Source of the DNA: Schistocerca nitens
Lineage: Eukaryota; Arthropoda; Insecta; Orthoptera; Acrididae
Direction of reading: 5' to 3'
Length of the DNA stretch: 64,000 nucleotides
Assembly (NCBI RefSeq): GCF_023898315.1
Contig: NC_064619.1
Span: 347,210,650-347,274,649, forward strand
The translations under genes were made by a program, and so were the position numbers. Under the pieces are notes generated by a model, which was given only the letters and a program-made list of their open reading frames with translations, searched no databases and was not told the origin of the DNA. Shown here in pieces: positions 21,171 to 31,405 of this stretch; the stretch's first letter is position 1; every line of letters begins with the position of its first letter.

Positions 21171-21363
21171 GCCGGCCGAAGTGGCCGTGCGGTTAAAGGC
21201 GCTGCAGTCTGGAACCGCGAGACCGCTACGGTCGCAGGTTCGAATCCTGCCTCGGGCATGGATGTTTGTGATGTCCTTAGGTTAGTTAGGTTTAACTAGT
21301 TCTAAGTTCTAGGGGACTAATGACCTCAGCAGTTGAGTCCCATAGTGCTCAGAGCCATTTTTT
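21171..21363 (+). mobile_element. tRNA-derived SINE, family A, young copy
   Basis: Almost identical to the copy at 9764-9955, with the same GTGCGGTTAAAGGCGCTGCA head variant and a T-run end. The 12 bp duplication TGTGGTTTTCAT is perfect (21159-21170 and 21364-21375). The low divergence and intact duplication indicate a recent insertion. Confidence 0.95.
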
Positions 21364-21375
21364 TGTGGTTTTCAT

Positions 21376-23413
21376 ACACATTGTCTACCAGAACCAGATT
21401 GTCAGGTACGGTCTGGGTTCCGCTGGCCATGTAATATCCCGATGTAAGGCCACTGGTACATGTCCGGACTGCTTAGCACTGGTCACATATGTTGAACCTT
21501 CTGGTATATCGGCGGCTGTTCAGATAAGGCAGTCATTTTAGGTGTACACTTTTTTCTTTTTGTTTTGTTTGTATGGTTGTATGGATATGTTACGCATCAC
21601 GTATGGATCGTCGGCAAGTAACGCCTTCTTGATATTCCCTTAGTTCCGTATTTCAACGGCTCTCTCTTCTATAAATATGTTTATATACTAGCAACTTTAG
21701 CTACACACATATCGACCATATGCATAGATTCATTGCGACTAGTTTATTTCGATGTCGTTGGAGACGTTTTTTGCTTCTCTGTGCAACTCTCGTTCGCTGT
21801 ACTTCTGTTTGCGGTCTCACAGTGAGTGGTTGCTTAGAAGAGCCGGTATGACTGATATAGGATGTTGGTTGTAATTAATTACAGATATGATGTTCTCACG
21901 TCGTATGACTTGTTTCTACTAGCTGCACATATTGGTTTTTTCACGAGGAACCTCCTGACTGAATTTTTTTTCGGAAACTTCAGCCACTAAGTATTTAGGG
22001 GTGATTTTTCCGTTTTGTATTTTTGTTTCCATTCTATTGCCTTCTTACGTTGTACCACAGTGTTCGTTCAGGTGACGTAATTATACACGGTAGGCCACTG
22101 TACTGGGTTACTATATTAACACATACAGATCAGCCTTTGTGGAACCGCTATATACACATGATTTTAGATATAACTGGCCTTTATGATAGCTTTGTTTTCG
22201 ATGGCGCTTTACATTGTGTTTATGCTTTATTTATGTAATGGGTTTCTCCCTCTGCTCCCGCCAACTCCCATTTGGATATAAGTGCCCTTTTGCGGCATTT
22301 AGGTAATACATCCCACCCCCTTCTCTCCCGTTTTCGAATAATTGCTTCTATATTTGTAAATTTTTCTAATTTTGGTTCAGCCTGCTATTTCCCTGTATTC
22401 GCACCCACCGCAATTATTTGTTGTTCTTCCTTATACCTAGATTACAGTTACCTGTTATGTTGACCCGCCATGCGTGCATGATGTGAGATGTTAGTGGCTT
22501 AGGTGGTAGTTTTGTAATCATGGTTACTTCACATTACATTCAGGCTTTATGTAATAGTTTCTCCAACCCCCCTCCCTATCCCGTACCAATACAGCCCTAC
22601 CCACCCAGCCTCGTCCCCTCTTCTTTAATTCTGATAGAGGCTGTTATTCTCTGTATTTGTAACACCGAAGTTGTGAGACGTTTTCTTTTCAGTCAGTTTA
22701 CAACATTTTGCAAGATAATCGCAGTAGTTGGGTAACGTTACTAGATGACTTCCACTTATTATTAGCCCTGCTACACGTAAATTACTCTGGATATTAATAC
22801 CCCTATTATTTATTTATTGATCATATGTCAACAACAGCTTAATTTTACATGTATATGTAGATAAGTACTTACATATAGTTTAGTTTTACTTTGTGGCACC
22901 AATTTTAGACACATTTCTAAATTATGAAACTTACTGACTTAATATTACTGACTACTTTAACTGATATAATTCCAAGTTAAAAAAAACACTTACTGTACCT
23001 ATGTAAGGAATCTCTCACCCTGTCTCCCCCCCCCCCCCCCCCGCGCTCTCATTTTTTTTCAGTTTTGATGTAGGCTGTTATCCATTACATTCGTACCCAC
23101 CGAAGTTAGTGGTTCTGCTTCAGAACACTAGCTTTCTGTCGTAGTTAGTGCCTGAGGGCCAACGATTTCGGTTTGTGTTTAGTAATCCTGCCAGAGGAAC
23201 ACGTAGGTAGCACGAGATCCTTCCTAATTTTCCTGTTGTGTGCTATGTACGACATAGATTCGACCTATTCTCATGGACCTTACTGTCGTCTTCGGCTAGC
23301 AGGTATATTACGATGATTTCATCTCATGCTTCTGGTCTAAAGACCTTATTTAGGTATCTTGAGCTGTCACTAATGAGCTCCGATATATATTTCACTTTTT
23401 CGATATACATAGT
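21376..23413. other. unassigned, with a diverged tandem repeat
   Basis: There is no coding signature. Three diverged units begin near 22225, 22545 and 22995. Each has a TATGTAA...TTTCTCC/TCTCTCACC start, a C-rich stretch, and then a [TAG]GCTGTTAT...CTGTATTTGTA / TACATTCGTACCCACCG segment. The third includes a 17-base poly(C) at 23026-23042. Confidence 0.4.
23026..23042. repeat. poly(C) tract
   Basis: Seventeen consecutive C followed by GCGCTCTC. It lies inside the third of the diverged tandem units. Confidence 0.95.
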
Positions 23414-23440
23414 TGTCGCCGAAGAAGACGAGTAGCACCG

Positions 23441-23494
23441 TGGTGTAGTGGTTATGATACTAAACTATCGAATGGGGGGTTCTAGGTTCAAAAC
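23441..23494 (+). promoter_or_regulatory. tRNA-like box A / box B inside the LTR
   Basis: TGGTGTAGTGG (23441-23451) fits box A at all 11 positions, and GTTCAAAAC (23486-23494) fits box B at all nine, 35 bp apart. The 3' LTR keeps the same arrangement with one mismatch in each box (AGGTGTAGTGG; GTTCATAAC). It may reflect capture of a tRNA or SINE by the LTR. Promoter function is not shown. Confidence 0.6.
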
Positions 23495-23560
23495 TCACCT
23501 CGACCATACGATTTTAACTTCTATATACGGTCTGAGTACATTATGGAAGTATTCACAAAT

Positions 23561-23810
23561 ACCGAGCGCGGTGGCGCAGTGGTTAGCACACTGGACTCGC
23601 ATTCGGGAGGACGACGGTTCAATCCCGTCTCCGGACATCCTGATTTAGGTTTTCCGTGATTTCCCTCAATCGTTTCAGGCAAATGCCGGGATGGTTCCTT
23701 TGAAAAGGCACGGCCGATTTCCTTCCCAATCCTTCCCTAACCCGAGCTTGCGCTCCGTCTCTAATGACCTCGTTGTCGACGGGACGTGAAACACTAACCA
23801 CCACCACCAT
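23561..23810 (+). mobile_element. tRNA-derived SINE, family C
   Basis: The head reads GCGCGGTGGCGCAGTGGTTA (box A) and GACGGTTCAATCCCG (box B). The body has TTTCCGTGATTTCCC, and the copy ends in ACCACCACCA. The 11 bp duplication TATTCACAAAT flanks it (23550-23560, 23811-23821). It split the 5' LTR after the retrotransposon had inserted, because the 3' LTR lacks it. Confidence 0.95.
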
Positions 23811-24160
23811 TATTCACAAATGTCAAGAATCATTGTACTGGAATGTTCTGTAGCTATATATATACTGTATGTGTTCTGGCCGGAGGCAATTCGCTCCGCG
23901 CTCTTGTATTTGCAAGTGCTGAATAAACGTTCGTTAAGTGAAGTTAGTTTCGTCATTTATCAAATTACACCTTATTCTACGTGACATTATTCTGGTGGCG
24001 GCGTTGGGTATTTGAACTTGTGATAGCGCACATTATCGACTACACAGTGGTTCCCATCAGGCCACGACAGAGCCGCCGTTTAAGTGGCGTTTAATCCGAG
24101 TTCGAGCCATATTCAACAAATCGCAATCTCTCGGAGACAGAAGAAGAATAGGACGTTGCG

Positions 24161-25454
24161 ATGACATCAACTGTATGCCACCACATCCTTCCGGGTTCTC
24201 TGGCGACGAAGGCAAACAAGTGGCTGAAGGTATATGAGCGTATAGACAAATTTAACAAATGGGATGACACCGTGTGTTTGTGTAACGTATTTTTCTGTTT
24301 GGAGGGCACTTCCAAGCAATGGTATGAGAACAAAGAGGAGAAGTTCACAAGCTGGGAAGTATTCCAGGCGGAACTGCGCAAGTAGTTCGGCGACGCACAA
24401 CGACAGAAGTGCAAGGCTGAAGAGAAATTAAAGTGCAGGGCACATCGTCCAGGAGAAACTACTGCGTCCTGCATTCAAGATGTCTTGGAGCTGTGTAAAA
24501 TAGTGGATCCTAGAATAAAGGAGGAGGATAAGGTTGCACATCTCATGAAGATTGTCGCTGATGACATGTTCAAAAATGGATCTGAGCACTATGAGACTCA
24601 ACAACTGAGGTCACCAGTCCCTTAGAACTTAAACCGATCTAACCTAAGGATATCACACACATCCATGCCCAAGGCAGGATGCGAACCTGCGACTGTGGTA
24701 GCAGACTGAAGCGCCTGGAACCGCTCGGCCACCACGACCGGCGCTGAGGACATTTAAGCCCTACTCCTGATGGAGGTTTCGACAGCAGACGACGTCATAA
24801 AATGGTGCCAGTATATCGAGACAGTACATCAAAAAAGAATTGCACGCAAGAGGTTTGAACGGCTCCCAAACGTCTTATCGGTGTCTGTGATGGAGGAAGC
24901 AACTGATTTCACAAGTATTCTTCGTCAGATAGTGAGAAAGGAAGTTCAGAAGGCACTTGGATTGCACGGCGGGCAAAAAACCGAGGCGCTTAGGAGTTCA
25001 TAATGGAGGAAGTGGAACAGACATTGAACCCAGTCTCTCGTCCGTCATTTCCCTTTAAAACGGTGAAAAAGTCCAAACCCTGACGGAGTTAGGTTCCTAC
25101 AAATTATGCATGAGGAACCTGTTTGGGCAACAAGGAAGACTGACGTCTGGAGGACCCAGGATAATCAACCAGTATGTTTCCACTGCGGACGACCGGGACA
25201 TGTGGTGTGCTATTGTAGAGAAAGGCGGCGGATATTTGATGATGCCCGCGCCAGAAGACAGCGGACCGATCTCAGTCGATACCAACTCCGGCAAGACGAA
25301 GATGAACACGAAGATGTGGGTGCAGAACGACGCAAATCACTATCGCCGAAAGCTAGCCCTTGGAGAGGACGCTCCCCAACACGTCGATCAAGGTCTCCAT
25401 CGCAGTTTAGAAGCTCCAGCCGATCACCTAGCCGCCGCAATCTGGAAAACTTAA
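24161..25454 (+). pseudogene. Gypsy gag, broken
   Basis: Gag would form the virus-like particle and bind the RNA. The first frame (24161-24385) carries KWLKVYERIDKFNKWDD and SKQWYENKEEKFTSW, a block typical of arthropod Gypsy gag. A SINE (24568-24741) cuts the middle. The frame 24770-25003 continues with the helix-rich capsid end. The frame from 25106 contains a zinc knuckle, CFHCGRPGHVVCYC, whose spacing is CX2CX4HX4C as in nucleocapsids, followed by an Arg/Ser-rich tail (SRSPSQFRSSSRSPSRR). Frame changes between these parts and a stop after LRK make it non-functional. Confidence 0.88.
24568..24741 (-). mobile_element. tRNA-derived SINE, family A, older copy
   Basis: Family A in minus orientation, with a mutated box B (GGTTCGCATCC on the minus strand) and several differences from the consensus. 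The duplications CGCTGATGACAT (24556-24567) and CGCTGAGGACAT (24742-24753) differ at one base. It lies within gag. Confidence 0.9.
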
Positions 25455-25520
25455 GGGTGCGACCTTCCTTGGAGGTGAGGCTTCCGAAGAGAAAAATACT
25501 CCGCCGTCGATCACTACAAA

Positions 25521-25991
25521 ATGATAGGAAACTACGTGGATATCCTCATGGATGGCAGACCAGCCCAAGCTCTTGTGGACTCTGGAGCCTCATATTCAGT
25601 CATTTCGGAGAAGTACCGTCGCCCGTCGCCCGTCGCCCGTCGCCCGTTGTTCGACAGTGAAACATCCCTGCCGAAGGTGGCTAATGGGAAATATGTAAAA
25701 CCTGCAGGAAGATGTACCATTCGTGTGGATATAAATGGCCATACGCAGCCCTTATGTTTCATCGTCTTACAAGAGTGTAGTCATAACGTCGTTCTCGGAT
25801 GGGACTTTTTGAAAGCTTCTCAGGCAATTATAGATTGTGATCGCTCCAAGATTATTCTAGACGAGATTAGACACTTTGGACAGGAAGATGCGCATTCGAG
25901 TGTGTGGAGAATATGTGTGCAGGATGAAGTGATCATTCCTGCAATCAGCGCTAGAAAGGTAACTGCATGCATCAACCCATGGATCTTGTAG
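25521..25991 (+). pseudogene. Gypsy protease region
   Basis: Retropepsin cleaves the Gag-Pol polyprotein. ALVDSGASYSVIS carries the DSG catalytic motif and HNVVLGWDFLKA the conserved ILG-type motif. The spacing between them (about 85 residues) is normal for a retroviral-type protease. A (GTCGCCC)n expansion at about 25617-25646 inserts roughly RRPSPVAR near the flap. The frame stops at 25991, short of RT, and the Mutator-like transposon begins 68 bp later. Confidence 0.85.
25617..25648. repeat. (GTCGCCC)n minisatellite within protease
   Basis: About four tandem 7 bp units. Because 7 is not a multiple of 3, each added unit shifts the frame. Four units plus flanks happen to leave the protease frame open here. 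Confidence 0.85.
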
Positions 25992-26058
25992 TGGAATTTA
26001 AGAGAAGCAGGCCACTGAAGAATAACTTGGTCATCCAAGCCTCTGTCGTCTCTTTTAA

Positions 26059-28643
26059 GGGGCTCCGGAACGTTCTATACTTGCAATGTTAAAATAGCGC
26101 TTATAAATTACATCTTTCCTCACAAAGTATTTGAGGTAGGAAGTTGAACTTTTTACAGATTATTTATTGGAATATGGGCTACAACTTAACACAGGGATTT
26201 TACAAAATTTTAGTTCAGTTATTAAAGATGATTTTTTTTCAATTATAATGAAAATTCACAACATTTTTTTGCAATTTTTTATTTATATATTAAAAAATAT
26301 ACAGTTTTTTGGAAAAGGCTGTGTTAAATTATGCAGAAGGTACTGTGTAACATTTACTGAACGTTTGAAACAAATATGTTTGGAAGATCCTTAGAAAACA
26401 TGTAATTAGTATGAGAAAATAAAAGTTTTGGGAATCGAGCGACAAAGATTGGATTAACTTTTTGGTGCATTCCAGGTCCATAGGATGGATTATCTTCATC
26501 CTCTGCAAACTCCTCCTCCAGCTTCCTCTTGCTCCTCCTCCTGTTTACTCTTGCTTGTATTTCTAGACTCTTTACAGCCCTGTCTGCAGCCCGAAGGCGT
26601 TCCTTGTCTAAAGCAAGCATCGCTCGTACCATGTTAGAACCTATCTTCATTCCCATATTTCTAAATACCTTGCACCTTACAATGTTGCCATCATTGAAAG
26701 TCGCAACAGCATCATACACACCAAAGTGAAGTGTTTCTATTCCAACAAATACAGTCTTGGGGATTCTCGACCATATAACACTATTTACACTTTCATTGGG
26801 GTTTTGAGTTTTTCCGTGAATATACTTTTTCAACAGTTCAGGTGCTGCTAAGACTCTGAAAATAGGTTTTATCACCTCCATTATTGCATGAGGCAGACTA
26901 TGCTTATGAGTGTACACTTCACCAGTTAGCAATCCTTTGTTATATTTACACCAACTGTCTTCTTCTTTGGGACACAAGCTATGTTGGGGATTTTCATCGG
27001 TTGAAGAAGTATGAAAAAAAAAAGAGCCCAAACAGCCTTCTTCATTTCGTCGACACTTTGTGTATTTTACCTAATAGCCATTCCATAATAGTTCTGTATT
27101 TTGTCAATTACACTGTCAGTTAACCTTCCCTTCCCATCGAACCCTTTACCATCACTGAGTTTTTGTTTTTTGTACGAAGCTTTCAGTCGCCGAAGTCTTG
27201 TTCCCATTCGCTTCTGTACGTGTCCAATACACTCAAATTTCTCCACTACAACATCATCACCATAGGGCTTCAGTCCTTGAACATGTTTGAAACTTTTAGA
27301 ATCACCGTCACCAAGGTAATTAACATATCGCACTTTATCACACACCTCAGAACGCTGGAATATTCTGGCAACACCAGCCACTTCCATTCCTCCACTACTG
27401 CCACTATAGTTAGCTTTGCAATTATTTTCATGTGTACCTTTATATTTTTGTGGACATCTACAATACTTTGATATTACTGCTACATCTAAAACTTTCCCTG
27501 TATACATACTGGTGGCAGATACTACACCATGAAGAGATGTGTGTCCCCGTTTATGCCAGGTACCATCGAACGCTGCAGTCAAATCTCTCTTACCATTATT
27601 TTCCATTACTGCCTCTTCCACAGCGTTCTTCATAGATTCTATACAGACATCTTCTACTTTAGACCCTATTAATTTATTATAGGTCGTAAACTTAGTTGGG
27701 GGATTTGTAAGATTCATGATGCCACAGAAAATTGCACCTGCAGTAGCACCCTTACCAACTGAACGCAAGGAATAAACAGATCTGATGTTGTGTTCGTAGA
27801 TTTTGCTACCATTTTCTTCAGTTGCAGTTACTGCAACACTGTTCCAAAAGGTGGTCATGTATGAACACTTATCACATTTCAGTTGTATTTCACTAGCAAG
27901 TCCTACGTGCTTTATTATGGAGAGTTCCAGACCAACTTCACTACAATGAATACATCTTACACAGTTTGAAAAAATTCCTTTGAGAACCGACATATCAAAT
28001 ATTTCATTCACATCCGATTCGCCCATAAAACATTCATAGTTTTCACTCATTGAACCAAGCTTCTTCTGTGAAGTATTTTCTTTCCCACTTTGACTGCTAT
28101 GGGCAGATGTACTTGAGAGGTTAGGTTCACTCACTTGGTTATCGTCTTTATTGTTTACAGTAATAACACATACCTTTGGCTTTCCAACATTTCTCCTTTT
28201 CTTAAAAGCCTTCAGAGGATTTCTAATAACTTTACTTTTACTCATTATTATACTTCAACAAAACAGAGACTCAAGAAACAGAATTAATTACGAATGTTTT
28301 CGAGATAACGACAGAGTAAATAAACATGAAACAATCGACAATCACACCAGCGATATATACTGAACCATCACAGGTTAGCCACAACACATACTTTATCTCA
28401 CATCACTAAAATGTACCTGATGAACACGGACGTTAATAATAACACCATTTGACAGCAGGTTAACAGCGCCACAGGGGGTCACGCCCATGTAGAACACATT
28501 TCAAAAAAAAAAAATTAAAAATAGTTGTAGTCTTCGGAATTGAATAAATTATATATCTATTGAAAGGTAATAGTCTGCAGATTCAGAAAACGCAAAAAAG
28601 TAAAAATTGAACTTTTCGTGATTTTGAGCCTTTCCGGAGCCCC
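26059..28643 (-). mobile_element. TTAA-flanked DNA transposon (Kolobok-like, Mutator-like transposase)
   Basis: The inverted termini GGGGCTCCGGAA (26059-26070) and TTCCGGAGCCCC (28632-28643) are perfect over 12 bp. TTAA directly flanks both sides (26055-26058, 28644-28647). Removing the 2,585 bp plus one TTAA restores continuous Gypsy sequence. Inside, on the minus strand, lies a two-frame transposase gene. TTAA targets and GG-starting ends are known for the Kolobok superfamily, whereas Mutator elements usually duplicate 8-11 bp, so I favour Kolobok. The superfamily name is an inference. Confidence 0.88.
26354..28245 (-). pseudogene. Mutator-like (probable Kolobok) transposase, one stop and one frameshift
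   Basis: Two minus-strand frames (28245-27067, 392 codons; 27031-26354, 225 codons) cover a protein family I recognise as the insect and cnidarian Mutator-like transposase domain family. An N-terminal basic segment precedes a zinc-binding-like block (CVRCIHCSEVG ... LKCDKCSYM). Then come AFDGTWHKRGHTS and YLGDGDSKSF, whose aspartates are the likely catalytic ones, and CIGHVQKRMGTRLR. The second frame has HSLCPKEEDSWCKYNKG, KTQNPNESVN and a basic RVNRRRSKRK tail. A TAA stop follows AIR in the first frame. A homopolymer of ten A (27014-27023 on plus) then shifts the frame. Otherwise it is well preserved, so the insertion is probably fairly young. Confidence 0.85.
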
Positions 28644-28965
28644 TTAAGAGCGGATTCGGTGAATTGTGGATAGTTAACTGTCGCCGAGAACCGCAGGTCC
28701 TTCCAAGACGAATGTGGCTAGCAAATGCTGAGCCGTTAATTGAAGAACAGCTGAGCGTCATAGAATCCTCCCATGCCGAGTCTGTGAGCGAAATTAGCGT
28801 GACCACTACGAGACATGATCTTCTAGCTCGACTGTCACCGGATCTCACTAACGAACAACAGAAGAAGCTACTTGCCGTTCTTCAAGAGCTCTCTGAATGC
28901 TTCAATCCGCAGGTGAAGAGCAAATTAGACAAATCGACGGTGAAGCACCGGATTGTGTGTGTGAA

Positions 28966-29137
28966 ATCTTCCGGGACTTAACTGCTGAGGTCATCAGTCC
29001 CCAAGCGTACACACTACTTAACCTAAATTATCCTAAGGACAAAGACATACACCCATGCCCGAGGGAGGACTCGAACCTCCGCCGGGACCAGCCGCACAAC
29101 ACTGGAGACCATAAACAAATAAGCCAGAGAGCATAAC
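28966..29137 (-). mobile_element. tRNA-derived SINE, family B, degenerate head
   Basis: The minus strand has a family B body (GGGCATGGGTGTATG) and a 3' part GGGGACTGATGACCTCAGCAG. The tRNA-like head (29080-29137) is altered. The duplication GTGTGTGAA (28957-28965 and 29138-29146) marks the ends. It separates the pre-RT region from the RT of the Gypsy element. Confidence 0.82.
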
Positions 29138-29148
29138 GTGTGTGAACA

Positions 29149-29763
29149 ATGGAACGTCGAATAATTCGCGACGAGGTAGAAAAATTGATGAAGAATGACA
29201 TCATTCAGCCTTCGCAGAGCCAATGGTCGTCACCAGTGGTCCTCGTCGGAAAGAAGGATGGCAGTTGGCGCTTTTGTGTTGATTACAGGAAGCTTAATAA
29301 GGCATCTAAAAAGGACGTTTACCCTCTTCCACGAATTGACGATACACTAGATTGTCTGAAGTGGGCTAAGTTTTTCTCAACCATGGACATGTACTCGGGA
29401 TAATGGCAAATCGAAGTAGATGAGACTGATCGTGAGAAAACTGCGTTCATCATCCATGAGGGCCTGTATGAGTTTAAGTTAATGGCGATTGGTTTGAGTA
29501 ATGCACCAGCAACTTTTGAACGGATGATGGATAACCTTCTACGTTACCTGAAGTGGACGATGTATCTTTGTTATTTAGATGACATTATAATGTCCTCAGA
29601 GACATTTGATGAACATGTAAAATCACTGAGGGCCGTTCCTAAAAGTCTCCAACAAGGCGGACTGAAACATAATCCGAGAAAAGCTTCCTTGGATTATGTT
29701 CTTCTTACCATCGTTTTAGCCAAGACTTTTGTATCAAAGCCAGGCCACTCCAAGTGTTGTTAA
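29149..29763 (+). pseudogene. Gypsy reverse transcriptase with an in-frame stop
   Basis: The reverse transcriptase copies the element RNA. The fingers begin with RDEVEKLMKNDIIQPSQSQW. They continue WSSPVVLVGKKDGSWRFCVDYRKLN, then YPLPRIDDTL and FFSTMDMYSG with the first catalytic Asp. A TAA stop at 29401-29403 replaces the aromatic residue of the GYWQI motif. After it, AIGLSNAPATFERMMDNLL and the intact catalytic box CYLDDIIMSS follow. The frame then runs to 29763, losing register in the thumb. Apart from the stop, the active-site residues are conserved. Confidence 0.92.
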
Positions 29764-30490
29764 AAGCTGATGCTAGATTCATCTGGGGTGGTGCGCAACA
29801 GGGTTCTTTCGTTATGCTGCGAAAAGCTCTGACTACTGACCCTGTACTTAGTCTGTATGATGAGACAGCACCTACAGAACTACACACAGATGCCAGTGAG
29901 TATGTGATGGGTGCTGTTCTAGTGCAAATTTCGGATGGGTCACATTTATTTAGGAGCGTGCGTCACAATGTGTCGCACTGTAGAGTTGCCAGAGGAGAAA
30001 GGCCGTTCCTCAGGAACCACCTGGCCGACTCATACCAATTCTACCACCCGAAACGCCTTTCCATCTTGTCGGGATTGACCTCCTCGGATGATTTTCAGCG
30101 TCTGCTAGTGGCAATAGATGGATTATTGTTTGCACTGATTATCTGACACACTATGCCATTACAAAAGCCGTGAAAGCAGCCGAAGTATCCAAGGTAGCCA
30201 AATTCATCGTGGAAGACATTGTATTAAATCTCGGTGCCCCAAGGTCGTTAGTTACGGATCGAGAGAAAGTTTTTCAATGGAATCTTGTGACAGAGATAAA
30301 CCGTCGGTGGGACATTACTCGTCACATGACGACTGCACACTAACAGGCTTACTGAACGCCTTAATAAGACCTTGGCTGACATGCTAACAATGTTCGTCAA
30401 TGTTGAGCAGAGCAACTGGGATGAGGTATTTCCTTTCGTGACGTATGCCTACAACACCGCCAAATAAGACACCACAGGATTTACAACATT
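29760..30490 (+). pseudogene. Gypsy RNase H - integrase remnant with deletion
   Basis: From 29790 the frame reads KALTTDPVLSLYDETAPTELHTDASEYVMGAVL, where TDAS holds the first RNase H Asp. Similarity ends near 29945. At about 30050 the sequence jumps into the integrase core (RWIIVCTDYLTHYAITKAV, then SLVTDREKVFQ), so the RNase H C-terminus and the HHCC zinc domain of integrase, roughly 1 kb in intact elements, are missing. The integrase core is itself frameshifted near 30330 and has a stop near 30465. Confidence 0.85.
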
Positions 30491-30496
30491 TTCCTG

Positions 30497-31063
30497 GTGC
30501 ATGGGCGTGAGGCGTCTACGACGATGGACACTGTGTTTCCACTACATCCTGATGACGTGGACGACGACTACAACTGCCAGGTGTTAGCCAGAGCTGAGGA
30601 AGCTCGGCAGTTAGCTCAACTCCACACGCTGCAGGCTCATGGAAACGATCGCCGAAGGTATGACGCGAGACAGCGCCCTGTTGTCTACCAGCCTGGTGAT
30701 CTCGTCTGGATCTTCACTCCTTTTCGGAAGGTTGGTCACTCTGAGAAGCTCCTCAGGCGCTACTTTGGACCTTATAAGGTTGTAAGACTGTTGTCTGATG
30801 TCACTTATGAAGTTGAAGATTTAGACCCCGACACAAGACGACGAAAGATCAAACATTCGGTTCACGTCCTGCAAATGAAGCCCTACGAGGATGCTGCCAC
30901 ACAGTGTAAATTCGAAGTTCCAGCGACAGGAAACAAGTGGAAACGTGACGAAGCGCGTAGCGGCACAAGAAGTTCGAAGATGGTCACCGCCAGGGTGAGC
31001 ATCAGTCATCGAGAGTCAGAGTATGCAGGACCGATGACTCGTCCCCGAACTAGAAGGACGTAA
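30497..31063 (+). pseudogene. Gypsy integrase C-terminal region
   Basis: This 188-codon frame begins at the end of the integrase core (normally LYGREAxxPxD; here HGREASTTMDTVFP). It runs through a helical linker (RAEEARQLAQLHTLQ) into the GPY/F module: VYQPGDLVWIFTPFRKVG, LLRRYFGPYKVVRLLSDVTYEV. The terminal PRTRR segment precedes the stop, 33 bp before the 3' LTR. The frame is intact over its length but has no functional N-terminus. Confidence 0.88.
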
Positions 31064-31096
31064 CACCGAGACGCTGTTCTTTTAAGGACGGAGCAA

Positions 31097-31405
31097 TGTC
31101 GCAGAAGAAGCTGAGTAGCGCCGAGGTGTAGTGGTTATTATACTAAACTGTGGCATGGAGGGTCGCGAGTTCATAACTCACGTGGACTGTACAGTTTTAA
31201 TTTCTACATTCGGTTTGAGTACATTATAGAAGTATCCACAAATGTCAAGAATCATTGCACTGGAATGTTCTGTAACTGTGTATACACTGCGTCAGTTCTG
31301 GCTGGAGGCAGTTCTCTCCGCGCACTTGTATGCAAGTCCTGAATAAACGTTCTTTAAGTGAAGTTAGTGTTCGTCATTCATCTAGTTTCACCTTCTTCTA
31401 CGTGA
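31097..31405 (+). repeat. 3' LTR of the Gypsy element
   Basis: Begins TGTCGCAGAAG and ends near CTACGTGA, where the flanking Tc1 sequence starts. It lacks the SINE present in the 5' LTR and differs from it at many positions, indicating an old insertion. The preceding AAGGACGGAGCAA is where a polypurine tract should be. Confidence 0.85.

Larger units (their letters stand above)
23414..23986 (+). repeat. 5' LTR of the Gypsy element
   Basis: Starts TGTCGCCGAAG and ends near CTACGTGACA. It includes a tRNA-like segment (23436-23496), a SINE (23561-23810), and AATAAA in GCTGAATAAACG, a plausible polyadenylation signal. The following TCTGGTGGCGGCG (23991-24003) lies where a primer-binding site is expected, and its reverse complement ends in CCACCA, as a tRNA 3' end would. 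Confidence 0.85.
23414..31405 (+). mobile_element. Gypsy-type LTR retrotransposon, defective, multiply nested
   Basis: Two long terminal repeats (23414-23986 with a SINE inside, and 31097-31405) share TGTCGC[C/A]GAAGAAG, GTGTAGTGGTTAT, TGTCAAGAATCATTG and GAATAAACGTTC. Between them lie gag, protease, RT, RNase H and integrase remnants in the Gypsy order. Insertions: SINEs at 23561-23810, 24568-24741 and 28966-29137, and a 2.6 kb DNA transposon at 26059-28643. An internal deletion joins RNase H to the integrase core. A clear target-site duplication was not seen at the ends. Confidence 0.9.
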
